Assembly (NCBI GenBank): GCA_036245805.1
Contig: BTRK01000005.1
Span: 24,593,474 to 24,657,473, forward strand
Direction of reading: 5' to 3'
Origin: Pristionchus mayeri
Taxonomy: Eukaryota > Nematoda > Chromadorea > Rhabditida > Neodiplogasteridae
Length of the DNA stretch: 64,000 nt
Shown: piece after piece, positions 1-11,800 of the stretch
How the letters are laid out: each line of letters starts with the position of its first letter
How positions within the stretch are numbered: the first letter of the stretch is position 1
Notes under the pieces: model-generated
Told to the model about the DNA's origin: nothing
Databases searched by the model: none
The model's input: only the letters and a program-made list of their open reading frames with translations
Translations under genes and position numbers: made by a program

Positions 1-600
1 GTAAAATCATAGTTCTTACGACGCGTTCGACTCTACGCTAGAGCTTACGTTCAGGGCTGGGACACACAACGTCTTTCACACACAACATTTGTGTCGACTC
101 AAAAAGCACAAAATACAATTTTTGTGAACACAAAACAAAAAAATCCTAGCCCTGCCTCGTGGGCTCAGCCCTGTATAAAAATTCGTGCTCGCAAAAACGA
201 TTTGAATATTTAAGGCGCGAACAACCGTACTAATTTTCTGCGAATTTACATTACACCACATTTACATCAGTTCGCGATAAAACGTGTTCCTTTGCACGCG
301 TATATGTCGATACTCAGGCAAGAAATATATCAGTTTGTGCAGCATAGGCATTGTGGGTTGCACGGTGCCGAGCGTGCAAAAATGAAAATTGGCCGCTTTT
401 TCCAAAACTATTTCCCGGATGAATTTGCAGACGCAATTTTTATATTCAATTTTTAGGTTGTATTTATATGAAAATATTATTTTAGTTGTACAATGATATA
501 CAGAACATGCCTATCTATCTTTAGATTTATTACTAATATTGCTAAATGGCGGCATGTTTTAGAAAATGTCAAATTTCATCTGACTTCTATGACCTACCAC
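1..600. other. No gene recognised
   Basis: AT-rich sequence with only short, unconvincing reading frames. I see no splice-linked exons, TIRs or RNA signature here. Confidence 0.4.
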
Positions 601-604
601 TGCC

Positions 605-890
605 TTCCCGGGCTTTCCCACCTAACCAAACCAATCCTATCATACCAGCCATGCAGTGTACAACACTAGGGTTGGCAGTCGTTCGGAAGTGGTGATATTT
701 AAGCTTGAATAACGAAAACCACCTAAAATCGGGGTTATTCTTACCACTCCGAGACCGTAGGCTTTCCCACCTAACCAAACCACTTGTTTCGAATCGGCCA
801 TACACTGGGCTATCACGCAATGTATAACACCAGTCTTAATAGCCATTCGGAAGTACTGATATTTCCACTTGAATGACCAACACTAAACTT
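605..890. repeat. Diverged tandem duplication, about 158-bp offset
   Basis: The block starting ggctttcccacctaacc near 612 recurs near 769. Both copies continue through an acaac/ataac-ac segment, a cgttcggaagt/cattcggaagt segment and a gcttgaat/cttgaat segment. The copies differ by substitutions and small indels. The short minus-strand ORFs here simply translate this duplication. Confidence 0.65.
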
Positions 891-1253
891 TTGCAAATCG
901 CTAATTCATCTTTTCTCTTCCGTGAAAAGAACATTAAAATCAAATATATTCTATTGAAAGTGCATGTGTGCATATTCATAAGCAATAAAATTCAATATAA
1001 AGTTAGAAAAATAAATATGAACATTATTTTGCTAAGTCGATTACATGTATGACCCAACTCACCGACACAACTCATCATTCCCAATTCAGTTTTGAAAGAT
1101 CGCCGTATTTTTGTTATTTTAAATAATTTATATATTTCATTTTCCTAGATCGTTTCAGCATCACTGATTGCATACGTGTATTTAATGAAAATATTTATTT
1201 AGCGCCTTTGAATAATGTCCATTGCCCTTGCTAAGTTTGTTTCCTAGGCGCCT
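891..1253. other. No gene recognised
   Basis: AT-rich spacer with no supported feature. Confidence 0.4.
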
Positions 1254-1686
1254 CACGGTGAAACGTCAGTGACAGCCGGAAAATGCGAGGGAAAACCGGC
1301 GCGCAGAGTAACCGCGAATTTTAAAAGATGTACTCCCCATCTCGATTACCGAATTCAGGGAAAATCAATTTTTGGAATTTTGCCAAAAGCCTTTGCTGGA
1401 CTGCTAAAAATTGTTTTGTAAAAATTGTTAAAAATTGTTTTGTAAGAAATTGTAAAAATTGTTGTTGCTTTATTTTTTTACTACGTTTATGTATGCGTGG
1501 GAACAACGTTAACCGTAAAGTACAAATAAATATCAAAATTAAATATGTAAAGCCGGCGAATCTGAGGGCCGTCCGATCACAAACTGAAGGCCATATGGAC
1601 GGTCAGTTTGTGATCGGCAGTGGCAGGGCGAGAGCGACAGAGAAAAAGAGCACGCTGGACGATTTGTGTTAGGACGTTTCACCGTG
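1254..1686. mobile_element. CACGGTG-terminus non-autonomous DNA element, copy 1
   Basis: The left end reads CACGGTGAAACGTC and the right end is its reverse complement, GACGTTTCACCGTG. The element is flanked by the 5-bp direct repeat CGCCT at 1249-1253 and 1687-1691. It shares the terminal heptamer and the 5-bp duplication length with two elements at 20660 and 45340. Transib elements are known for CAC-N-N-TG ends and 5-bp duplications, so a Transib-like origin is my inference. An internal palindrome around 1573-1616 (gatcacaaactg / cagtttgtgatc) adds a hairpin. No transposase is encoded. Confidence 0.7.
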
Positions 1687-1691
1687 CGCCT

Positions 1692-2124
1692 GTAATTATT
1701 TCACATGGCGGATTGTGAATATTTCACTTTGGGGCGTCAGTGTGTCCCTCCCCTGAAGAACTTTTAATGTCTAGGGATAATTGTTTTAAACCCCAGTGCC
1801 TGCTTTCGTTAGGGACACGGTATCGACTTTTTGCATTGATTGACCAACGAATTCACGAGTCTTAACCAGCATCTTATATAACACGTCGTGTAACAGTGAG
1901 GCACGAATGTACATATCAGCAGTGAAGTATTGATTATTTACATCCATTCGTCGACGAAAGCATGAATCTGATCCGCGTCTGACCCAGCGCCACGGGTTAC
2001 GTTATCTTTCGGTTACGGTAGGAGTACGGCACTGAAATTTTGATTCCATCAACTGATGAAATAATGAAGCTGACACACGATCTGACCCAACTCAATCACG
2101 GATTACGATAAGGACAGACGGACA
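1692..2124. other. No gene recognised
   Basis: Between two MITEs. No exon, RNA or repeat boundary is evident. Confidence 0.4.
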
Positions 2125-2126
2125 TA

Positions 2127-2300
2127 CTCCGGTTTTTCAGCGCAGGAAGCGCGCCACTTGCGAAACGGCGCAGCCCCCGCACTCTTCGTTTCACATACTC
2201 TCTCGTCCTGGTTACTCAGAGAGAAAGAGTGTGCAAACGAGGAGTGCGTGGCCGCTCCGCTTCGCAAAAGTGGCGCGCTTCCTGCGCTGAAAAACCGGAG
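2127..2300. mobile_element. MITE with CTCCGG termini, TA duplication, copy 1
   Basis: Near-perfect TIRs of about 35 bp start CTCCGGTTTTTCAGCGCAGG and end in its complement, flanked by TA on both sides (2125-2126, 2301-2302). The TA target suggests a Tc1/mariner-type or similar mechanism. A larger relative lies at 51849-52361. The 70-aa reading frame at 2158-2370 is a by-product of the TIR. Confidence 0.75.
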
Positions 2301-2381
2301 TAATATAGTAAATTCAGGGAAATTATTTGAAAATTCTACAAAAGTCAGAGATAAAAGAGAGACTTTTTGACTCAGTGAATA

Positions 2382-4348
2382 TCACGGGTCTCTTGTAAGA
2401 ATGCAGGAACGCTGGCTGCTAGAAATATTTTACGTCACAGATTTCGATCATATTTGGTGTATGTACACGATTGGGGGTCAGAAGAAGGTGGATCCACTCG
2501 GTTCGGTAAAATCTGCACATTATCGATTTTTTGATCTACCTCTTCCAATTGACACATTTTAGTCAATTTTCATCGTAGAGGGCACTTTTTGTGCTCATTT
2601 TGCTCGTAATGACGAGCTCTACAAAAGTGTAAAAAACGTCCAAAACGAGGGAAGCTGTAGAAATGAAGGCGCACGAAGCGATCGAAAATAAGCATGTTTT
2701 CAGAATTAAGTGCTGAGGGTTCATTTCCTCAGTTTGAGTAGATTATCATTCACAAAAAATTGTTTTCACAATAAAAATAAATAAAAATATTAAATGTTAG
2801 AGGATGAGGCCGTCAAAGTTGAGCATTTTACCGTTGTGAAAATGCATTTTTTTCGTTTTCTTGAAGGGCGACATTAGTATGTTCGAGATTTTGTGCTATT
2901 TGGTCCATCATCCCATCACGCATGCTCTGCAAAAAAACCAGAAATATACTAATGTCGCCCTGCGTGGAAATGAATTTTAAAGTTCCCGCTATCGTAACCA
3001 AGTGATTCTGAAGTTCTACCAATATTAAACCTTTTTTTCCATTTTTTAAGCGATGTTTTATTGCTGTCGGAGTACCGTTAACATGAGAAAAAAATTATTG
3101 AACCCCGTTCATAAAGTTTTACAACGCAACCGAATTTCAGTTTGCGATAATTTTAGTAAAAAACGTGACTTGCGATGTGCTCCACTTGGACTGAAAGCGT
3201 CGGCCTTTTGCTTGTCATTCGTTAATGTTTTTATAATTAATTAAACATTTTTTTAAAAAACTAAAGTGAAAAGTCGGAATGGGGCAGGCATAGCTTTCAG
3301 TTGTGTACCATTCTGTGAATTGTTTTGCTCATTCGGAAACACCGTTGCCATCCCTAAATCGAAAGCTCTTTTTGAGACGGAGAAAACCGTTTCTGAGCAA
3401 GATAGCTCAAAAATAAACAGTTTTCGAGCTATTCGACGATAAAGCCTATTGGGTGATAAAAATACAGACAATATCGATTTTCCGGCTTCCTGTACCAATA
3501 ACTATGGGGTATTATCGACGTTAAAAAATAACCAAGTCCGGAAACGTCGATAACCTCCTAGTAAAACCCTAGTGGGAGGACAGAAATATGAAAAATGGTC
3601 AACATAGACACCCCTCATTTTGTGTGGAGATTCCATCGGAAGAATAAAAACGATTGCGTTTTTAGTATAGGAAGCCGGAAAATCGATATTGTCTGTATTT
3701 TTATCACCCAATAGGCTTTATCGTCGAATAGCTCGAAAACTGTTTATTTTTGAGCTATATTGCTCAGGAACAGTTTTCTCCGTCTCAAGAAGAGCTTTCG
3801 ATTTCATTTTTTAAAATACTTTATTGGATCACTTTGAAGTGAAATACAACCAAAAGACTGTTTTGGGCAAAAATGGGCTATGTCCTGGAACGTACATAGT
3901 AAATCAATATCGGGAAGCCAGTTATATGAAAGATGTTCAACGCAGACCCCCAGTAGGTTTGTTCCTAGAATCCATAGAAGCAATAAAACTCATTGGAAGT
4001 TAGGGTACCGGTCGAAATACGACCGATTTTCTCGACATGAAAATCGGTTTTCCGATGAAATGGCTATGAAAACAGCTTCCCTCGTTTTTTACACTTTCGT
4101 AGAGCTCGTCATTACGAGCAAAATGAGCATAAAAAGTGCCCTCTAATGAAAATTGACTAAAATGTGTCAATTGGAAGTGGTAGATCATAAAAATCGATAA
4201 TGTGCAGATTTCACCGAACCGAGTGGATCGACCTTCTTCTGACCCCCAATCATGTCCATGAACCAAGTTTAATCAAAATCTGAGATACAAAATATTTTCT
4301 AGTAGCCAAACGAGTAAGTTTTCCTACACTTTTACAGGAGATCCGTGA
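2382..4348. mobile_element. TCACGGGTCTC-terminus DNA element, about 2 kb, copy 1
   Basis: Long imperfect inverted repeats (about 2382-2640 and 4085-4348) begin TCACGGGTCTCTTGTAA and end with the complement ...GATCCGTGA, with TA on each side. Inside is a second inverted pair (about 3370-3500 and 3660-3810) with the motif ggaagccggaaaatcgat. The stretch 3160-3370 matches a dispersed repeat also found at 31862-32067, so older repeats lie inside. No transposase is seen. An independent copy at 22536-23321 has a demonstrable empty site within this window. Confidence 0.7.
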
Positions 4349-4371
4349 TATATGCTTGGCAAAGTTAGGGA

Positions 4372-4515
4372 CAGCAGGCAGGTTTCTTCAAAATGCTTCA
4401 AAAAGAAAATGCACATAGAATCCAATGATTTAGGAGTGGCCGATACGATTTCGACAACAAAAAATTAAAAATTTTGCGAAATAACTTAATTACGCGAATT
4501 AACGAAATTAGCGCT
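4372..4515. repeat. Dispersed repeat, pair with 33511-33660
   Basis: About 145 bp (gcaggtttcttcaaaatgct ... aacttaattacgcgaatta) recurs at 33511-33660 with roughly 10% visible differences. No coding content. Confidence 0.65.
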
Positions 4516-4944
4516 GGGCACAGTGAAACTCCCCAACATAAATCTGCCGGCGTAGGCTGCCTCTCTGCGCTCTCGACCATTGCCACTTCCGATCACTAAC
4601 TGCCTTTTACTAAAACACGGACATGGCGCTGGACTGTTATGGTCCTGGTTCTGGACACAGCGACAAAAAAAGGCTTTCTTTATTTTATTTAATAAAATTT
4701 TAATAGTTATATGATAACTTAGGTATCACCTATATATCAACTTTACACATACATCTGATTTTCAAAACAATTGGAAATGAGCATGGAAAATTTCCAAAAT
4801 TCAAAATCAGGGTCGGGTCTCACCACGATATGCCCTAAGTTTATCGTTCGCTGGGCTATACGGTGGATTCGAACGGATATTTTCCCGCAATTTCTTGTGT
4901 GTCTCTCTGCGTCTTGACGGCCGACTTTTTTCCACGCCGTCGTT

Positions 4945-5073
4945 GAGGTTTCACTGTGCTTGAGGCTATTATTAATTTTCAGCATGTTTGTGTATTCATT
5001 CAACTAATTCAGCCATCGGCTTCGATGGAGGACAAAAATAGGGGTCATTTTTGTCCTCGTCTGGTAACTTTAA
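4945..5073. mobile_element. Partial TTAA-flanked MITE (GGTAACT end)
   Basis: Shares the block cttgaggctattattaatttt, the cggcttcgatggaggac block and the end ctggtaactTTAA with complete copies at 21407-21623 and 32461-32677. Only the right half is recognisable. Confidence 0.55.
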
Positions 5074-5084
5074 GGGCAAATTAC

Positions 5085-5240
5085 GAGATATTGTTCCCAC
5101 ATTCTCAGGATCATCTGGGATCATATTCACGATAATTTTGATGTTTTGTACGGTTCTGTAGTTTCGATGTGATGCCTAGGAGTTCTGAATTTGTGGTTCT
5201 GCAAGTTGCGACTGAGCAGCAAGTTCAATTTTTCTGGGTA
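5085..5240. repeat. Diverged fragment of the Tc1-like palindrome arm
   Basis: The motif ttctcaggatcatctggga and the following block to ctgagcagcaagttcaattt match 61410-61570, an arm of the palindromic element at 60481-61828. Only part of an arm remains. Confidence 0.5.
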
Positions 5241-6325
5241 TTACAGAAATAAAATGGTTCGAACAATTACACCACGTCCATCCTTAACACCGAAATGCGC
5301 AATAGCTAGATAGATGCGCGATAGTTTTGCTCCAGCTCACTAATTCCCGGAGCTGGCTAGTCACGCCCACAATTTTTATACGCAGTTGTCAGCCAGGGCC
5401 GTGAGGTTGCACCAGAATTTTAAATTGTGGTGCGGTCCGCGTGAGCGCGCGCATTCCTAATTTCATTAAAACAGATTGTACACGTAGTGAGAATTTTTAT
5501 GGTGTATACCAACTTATTGTAATTCAATGATAGCCTCCTATAGGGCCCTAGGGCTATCAGAATTCATCATAATTTCAGAGGGTAGTTTTTTTGTACTGGA
5601 AAATTTCTTTCCGGCGGAAATCTGAGGAGGATAATGTTCTTCCGTGAACGCACTGATTTTTTTGAGTTGGTAAATAAAATTAAAAAAACTTTTATTGCAG
5701 TTATTACAAAGTGCGACAGGAATTAGACGAAGACGTGAATAAGCTGGAGAAGTTGATGATCCGAATTTCGCTATTCGCCTTACTCTACACCATTCCAACT
5801 GGTTTCGGGTCAGAGAACTTTGTCTAGTAGCTTAAGGTAATTATTGTCACAATTCAGATTATTCGTGGGATTGTATGAGTGGGTGGGATTGTCTTCATGG
5901 TTAGAGTCGTGGTACACACAAGCATGCCATTCTCCTCAGCGTCTCTCCATTGGCTTCTCGTCCCATCGCTCTTGTCCCCCTCTCCAATACCCTTCCAATC
6001 ATCCTGATATTATCATTCTGGCCACTAAATATCTGTCCCATTTGCTAGTGGGCATCACTAGTGCAGTGTGGGTGATGTCTCTCAAAACAATAGAAAGATA
6101 TCGTTTTGTGATCGGTCGAGTTATTGGGAGGACTCCCTCCTAAACCTCCATACCACACTATATCTCAGATCCCACTTGTTTGTACATATTCGAAGTAGCT
6201 CTTCTTTATCCTGTTGTGTGCACCTGTATTTTATTGATCGCTTATTTTGTCTCCTTATGACTCTGGAACTTTGCTATACTTGTACATCTATTTTCAAGGT
6301 ATTCCTTCCCTCGCAGGGTTTGATC
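5241..6325. other. Intergenic, downstream of tetraspanin; no gene recognised
   Basis: About 1.1 kb 3' of the tetraspanin gene. The ORFs at 5844-6143 and 6068-6337 show no family motif and no convincing splice context. Confidence 0.4.
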
Positions 6326-6331
6326 TTTATT
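6326..6331 (-). promoter_or_regulatory. Candidate polyadenylation signal AATAAA of tetraspanin
   Basis: AATAAA on the minus strand, about 74 nt past the tetraspanin stop codon. Position and sequence fit a canonical poly(A) signal. The cleavage site is not determined. Confidence 0.5.
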
Positions 6332-6404
6332 TGCTGACATAAATAAAACGAAAGGATATTTAGCGGATACCAATTTTAACACTCGAAAAGCAAAGTGGGA
6401 TGAT

Positions 6405-7951
6405 TTAATAATAGAAGTCGTGGAAATCCTTGAGAATACTCTTAGATAAGCAACAGGCGAAGCAGACACCCACTACCTGAATGAAACAGATTAAGGGAAT
6501 AGATGGGGTGTTGAACCTGGAGAGAAGAGATCACAGTGGATACTCCCCCAACCAGAGCTGCGTTTGAAACTATCCATGCTGCAAGAAGAATCATTTACTA
6601 CATATTGAGGATCATGCTATATTACCTTCTATCTTGGAGATGCATCCCGATACGAAGATTTTCTCCCGCTCTATGCATCCGGAGTACACATTTTCACAAC
6701 ACGAAATAGGAATTTCCTCCTTCCAATCAGTTGAATTCGTAACTCCACAACAAGTAAATGCCTGAATGAAACATTAGATGAACAATGAAGAAAGCACGTT
6801 TTTTCAACTTGTTTCTCCTTGCCCGTTATTTAATGGTGTCATAACGTGGAATGTTTCCATAGAAGAAAAGGGCTAGTATACCTCTGATTGTGAGCACGTT
6901 TAACAAGCGCGCATGCAGGACTTCACAGAAAAAAAGAAAACTCACAAGGAGACGTCGCAGAGTGTTCATGGAGTTTCATAACGAGACCTAGTGCATTCGA
7001 AAGAGGAGAAAATTCTAAGAACTTCTGTTGTTTTCAAATTTGCTAAACGATCTTGTGGAGGTCTATGCAGTATGGGAGTTTAGGGACCGCCTCAAAAATG
7101 CCTGCTTTTGGCCGTTTCTCACTATGAGCCCAGACACCCACAGGATCGTTTAGCAAATTTTGAAGACAACAAAACTTCTTAGAATTTTCCCCTCTATCGA
7201 ATGGCTAAGTCTCGTTATGAAACTCCATGGACACTCTGCGACCACCCCTTGTCAGAAATGCCCTAAGCTGGACTTAAAAACGCAAAGCGTGCAGAATAAG
7301 TTGACAATGTTTGTGAATAGAGCGGGCGGGAAATACCCTTTGTGTTTCATCCCATGCTTTTGTGACTCCGGGGGACGAAGAGTATCGGGAAAGTCCTTGT
7401 GTGAGTTGGTTGGTGAGTGACTGGAGGAGAGTCTCGTGCAATGCGTAGCCTGCTATCACAGCTGCAGTCTCCAGCAACTGAAGGGGATTGGAAAGAGGGA
7501 GGGGAGGGGAACTAACTAGAAGGAGGGATTGATGGAGGAGAGGGAACTAACTAGAAGGAGGGCTAGATGGAGGAGAGGGAACTAACTAGAAGAAGGGCTA
7601 GGAGGACAGCGAAGGACACAGTGAGACAGTAGTTCTCTCTTATGGCTCCGCAGCAACCAAGGAATCCCAGAAGAGTACAGAGAGCACCCAATGAGAGAAG
7701 GAGCACGGGGGTGGATAATCTGTCGTCCCCTCGAAATAGAAGATAGAAGAAAAACAAGAAGAACTTTCTCACCTAAGATGTCCAGCAATCGAGCGAATTT
7801 GAGATGAAGGACAGATCCGCATATGATTAAGACGAGTCCAACCACCTATAGGGACATCGATTACTGATAGAAGGAAAATAAATCTTACCCATAAGACAAG
7901 ATTTGCTACAAAAAGTAAATATTTGACAATAGCGACTCCTCCTTCGACCAT
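6405..7951 (-). CDS. Tetraspanin, complete, 7 exons, 229 aa
   Basis: Four-pass membrane protein that organises membrane microdomains. Minus-strand exons: 7951-7889, 7845-7773, 7729-7587, 7477-7337, 6761-6626, 6578-6517 and 6476-6405. All join in phase, and introns are 43, 43, 109, 575, 47 and 40 nt. TM1 contains VEGGVAIVKYLLF. TM2 contains LGFLGCCGAIREN. TM3 follows at about residues 80-105. The large extracellular loop carries the signature CCG (144-146), SCC (160-162) and two further cysteines (169, 180), plus an NST glycosylation sequon at 149. TM4 ends LQVVGVCFACCLSKSI. I chose the start at MVEGG because tetraspanins usually begin there; an in-frame ATG five codons upstream is possible. 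Intron 4 holds a foldback repeat and intron 3 a tandem repeat. I see no disabling change. The exact paralogue is unknown. Confidence 0.93.
6948..7256. repeat. Foldback repeat inside tetraspanin intron 4
   Basis: The arm at about 6948-7065 (gtcgcagagtgttcatggag ... gctaaacgatcttgtgg) is inverted at about 7140-7256 (ccacaggatcgtttagc ... ccatggacactctgcgac). This is a MITE-like hairpin of about 300 bp and explains why intron 4 is the only long intron of the gene. Confidence 0.7.
7488..7600. repeat. Minisatellite in tetraspanin intron 3 (about 33-bp unit)
   Basis: About three copies of a unit containing ggaactaactagaaggaggg and atggaggagag. The unit contains the donor-like gttagt on the minus strand, so alternative copies of the splice donor exist. 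Confidence 0.65.
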
Positions 7952-7966
7952 TTCAATGGGAATCAA

Positions 7967-8464
7967 TGGAGAAATGGAGAATGCTAGAGATAGAGTATCT
8001 CTCTGGGGATTCCCTCCTCTTCTCTATATCTCTCAAGAAGTCTTCTTCTTCCCCTCTCGTTACTCTCATGAGACCTCCCTTTCTTCTGCTAGACATACAC
8101 AACACTACCAAATCCTTCGAGAGATAAAAGGGAGAGAGAGAGAGAGAGACTGCGCGCGACTGAGGAAGGAGAGATGATGATTGTGGAGTGGAAGGACCAT
8201 CTCCTTCTTTGTAGGATAACGAAAGGTTTTCGCAACTGAAAAAAAATCATAACCACGTTTTTCGCAGAAACTACTAACAAGAGTGACCATAATGAGGGTC
8301 CTGAGAACGCATATCAGCAGCGTTCGCATTAGAACCGCAAATTTCCAGCGAATTACGGTACATCAAAATGAGAGACCTTGAGACTAACCGTTTCTGATTT
8401 CGATTGGCATGGCCCATCAATTTACGTGGCACGAGATCGGATGAGAACTATGACGTTATGCCTG
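7967..8464. other. Region upstream of tetraspanin, no gene recognised
   Basis: About 500 bp 5' of the tetraspanin start. It includes a GA run at about 8130-8150. It probably holds the promoter, but I can identify no specific element. Confidence 0.35.
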
Positions 8465-8799
8465 TGCAGAGGCTTTTATGTACTTATGAGCGACTGCCTG
8501 AGAGAACTGAGCAGAGGTTTCTATGTACTAATGAGCGACTGCCTGAGAGAACTGAGCAGAGGCTTGCTCATAAGTACATAGAAGCCTCTGCTCAGTTCTC
8601 TCAGGCAGTCGCTCATTAGTACATAGAAGCCTCTGCTCAGTTCTCTCAGACAGTCGCTCATAAGTACATAGAAGCCTCTGCTCAGTTATCTCAGGCAATC
8701 GCTCAGAAGTACATAGAAGCCTCTGCTCAGTTCTCTCAGAGAGTCGCTTATTAGTACATAGAAGCCTCTGCTCAGTTCTCTCAGGCTGTAGCTCATTAG
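8465..8799. repeat. 45-bp tandem array with internal inversion (left part)
   Basis: A 45-bp unit (ctgagagaactgagcagagg plus a ttctatgtactwatgagcgac half) runs forward for about two copies to 8563, then flips and runs in reverse for about five copies to 8799. It is interrupted by the mariner element and continues forward at 12707-12865. Translation gives a spurious 15-aa repeat. Related sequence occurs at 39001-39030, 40850-40880 and 41270-41300. Confidence 0.85.
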
Positions 8800-8801
8800 T
8801 A

Positions 8802-11800
8802 TTAGGTTGACTAGAAAGTTTTGCACGATTTCAACCGCGAAGTTTGAAATCGCTTAAAAGGCTTCACTTGAATCGGCCCGATCTAACGTTATAGCATATA
8901 ATAAGGGACTATTTGTCCAATATATCCGCTACGTCGAATCGAATCCTGCTTTGAGGGTATACGAAAAAAACGTTTCGTAATATGTGAAATTTTCGAGTTG
9001 CATATTCATGTGTTTATCATGCTCCTATTCTGACAGATAAAATCATTGTATAATTTCACAATGTGGAAAGCCCGTTGGGAGTTCTATCTAAAGCTATGTA
9101 GTATCTAGTGGTTGCAACAATGCATCAAGATTTATAGTTCATTATATTCCAACATTCTCGAGCTAACATTGCTCAATGAATGGCTGTTCTTGCCTCGAGA
9201 ATCAAACATGCTGGCTTAATCGTAAGTGCTTTTACATCAACTACCGTGGGGCTTTATAACATAAAGGAATGCTGGATCATACTCGTTTACACTTCTAGAA
9301 AATTTATTTTTTCTGAAATTTTGAATCATGGTCATCACAACCAAAATTTCGGTGTACATTTTTCGAGTTAATTTCCTCAAAAGGAAGCTATCCCCTGACT
9401 CGGCCAAGCCAATAAGTGGTAGAGTAAGAGTTGCTTGCTCAGTTAGCCATATGAAATCTGAGCTTCCATTTATGCTGGAAACATGACGTTGACGGAATCA
9501 TCAATTTCGACACTCTAATCTCGGTATATGGGCATTCAATATTGCATTTTTTCATAGAAGCATTGTATGCCCACAAGAAAATAATTGTGAGCTAATCATG
9601 GATGGTACTTAACGTTTAATTACATTTGAGATCGATAGACTTACGGATACGGCAATGCGGTGAAAGCAACTAATTCTGGCCAAGCCCCTTTTGACGCGAG
9701 ATCAAAAATGGCGAGATCAAGTTTCTAGAACGCCTTTTGTGGTGATCCCCATTTACATTCTCTTTTAAGATGCCTGTTCATCACACTTTCCAAATATAAC
9801 TTCATATTAGCATTATCATAGATGTCCATAGAGTACAATCAATTTAATCAATCAATCAATCAATTTATCATGTCAGGCAATAGGTGCTCAGATGAGGATG
9901 GGGCGGTACTCTTCATAAATTGCATTCCACCAGTGTTTGCCAATAGATCGGGTCAAATCATCTCTCCATCGTATGTGAGGCTTCCCAGGGGGGCGCTTCC
10001 TATTGTATGGCGTCCACACCGTAGCGGCACGGCTCCACTGCTCCAGTCCCATTCTCCTGACCTTGAGGGCCCAGCGCGCTTTCCTTTTCAGTCCTTCCTC
10101 GATCCAATCCCTCAGCTTCGTGATCCCGCGCACGCGTTCATTCCTCCAGCGATCTTTCAGCGCGACTCCCAACATCTTCCTCTCCATCTTTCTTTGGGTA
10201 ACACTCAGCCACTCTTTCTCACTCGCCCTCAGCGCCCAAACATCGCTTCCGTAGAGTACGGTAGCCGTGACGCAGCTCTCGAAGACTCTTCTCCTGGTCT
10301 TGATGGGTAGAAGGCGGGAGGACAGCAGATGGGAGAGATTGGATTTCGGGTTGTTGTACAGGAGGTGAGTAGGTTGGTCTTATTTGAATTCACCTCGAGA
10401 CCAACTCTACTGCAAGCGTCCATCAGCTTTTTCAGCATTCTCTCCAATTCCGGGCGAGACTTCGCAACAAGAGCTACGTCATCGGCGTATTCCAAGTGGC
10501 AAAAGTTCCTTCCATCAATTCGAATCCCGTCGTTCTCCCAGTCGATGTCATTCATGGCTGAGCGAAGCACTGCATTGAAGAGACGAGGGGAGAGGGTATC
10601 CCCTTGCCTGACTCCTCTTCGCACAGTGACTGGTACGAGTTCCTCGTTTACTCTGATGAGTGTAGAGGAAGACTCGTAGATGCGGCGCAGCAGGTGGACT
10701 AGGGTAGGATGGGCTCCGAACGAGTAGAGGGCTTGCCAACATACACTCCATTCCACGCAATCGCATGCTTTCCTGAAGTCGACGAATGCGAAATAGACCG
10801 GGATACCGTGTTCCGAGGTTCTTTCTACGACCTGCTTGATGGAATGCAGGTTGTCGAGGGTGCTATACCCGCCCCGGAGACCGGTTTGGGTGGACGACTC
10901 AGTCTCTTCGAGCACCGCCTCGAGTCTTTTCAGAATCACCTTGGTCATGGTTTTCAGGGTTACGGTGAGCAAGGAGATGGGGCGGAAGTTTCCGACGTTG
11001 GTGGGATCTCCTTTCTTGTGCAGAAGAGTAACCACTGCTTCGGTCAAATCGCGTGAGGCGGCTTCATCTTCTACCAGATAGTTGAGGAGATCAGCGATGA
11101 TGGGGGCGAGGTGGTATCGCGAGTGGAATAGCATATCAGGGAGAATGCCATCCGACCCGGGGAGTGACCACACTTGAGTAGAGACATCGCTTCGCTGACC
11201 TCATCGGGTAGGAAGGGCGGAAGAGGATCGGGTGGTTGAGGGGGGATTGTGAGTGGGACCTGAACTGCAGGGGTGTAGAGATCCTCGAAGAAGCGCTGGA
11301 CAGCTGTCTCGGTGGCTGCTTGAGAGAGAGCACCAGTGATAGGGTCGGGGACGAGGAGGCGCTTCTTTGAGGTGTGCAGACTCAGCATGCTCTTCACGAT
11401 GCTCCTTCCCATGGTTGCTGCTTGCCGTGCTTGTGCCTCCTTTCGCTTCCTGATGTCATAGACGAGACTCGTTCGGGCAGCTTTGCAGGCAACGGAGTAG
11501 GCTACAGTTCCTTGGGGATTGGATTGCAATTGATGCCGCATCGCGAGGAGCTTCCGTGTTCCACTCGGGCGGGGATTGGCGCTTCCTCCAGCAGTTCATT
11601 GCCGCGGTCTCCGTGAAAGCCTTGACCATAGAGTAGGCATCGGCGGCAGAACTGGGCCGGGCAAGGGGCAGTGACGCAAGAAGGGATGCGTTGGCAGCAA
11701 AAGCAGATCGATCGAAATCTAATCGCTCCCTGCATCTTTTCTGCCTCATCTTGCCAGGGAGGGAGAGGCACATCCGGACAAGGCGATGGTCGGAGTCAAA

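Noticed and set aside
1328..1672. 114-aa plus-strand ORF
   Set aside because: Lies inside the CACGGTG element, low complexity (repeats of CFVKIVKN type), no motif.
7160..7420. 86-aa plus-strand ORF
   Set aside because: Antisense to tetraspanin exon 4 and its intron foldback.
9822..11056. Plus-strand ORFs opposite the RTE element
   Set aside because: Antisense shadows of the GC-rich RTE coding sequence.
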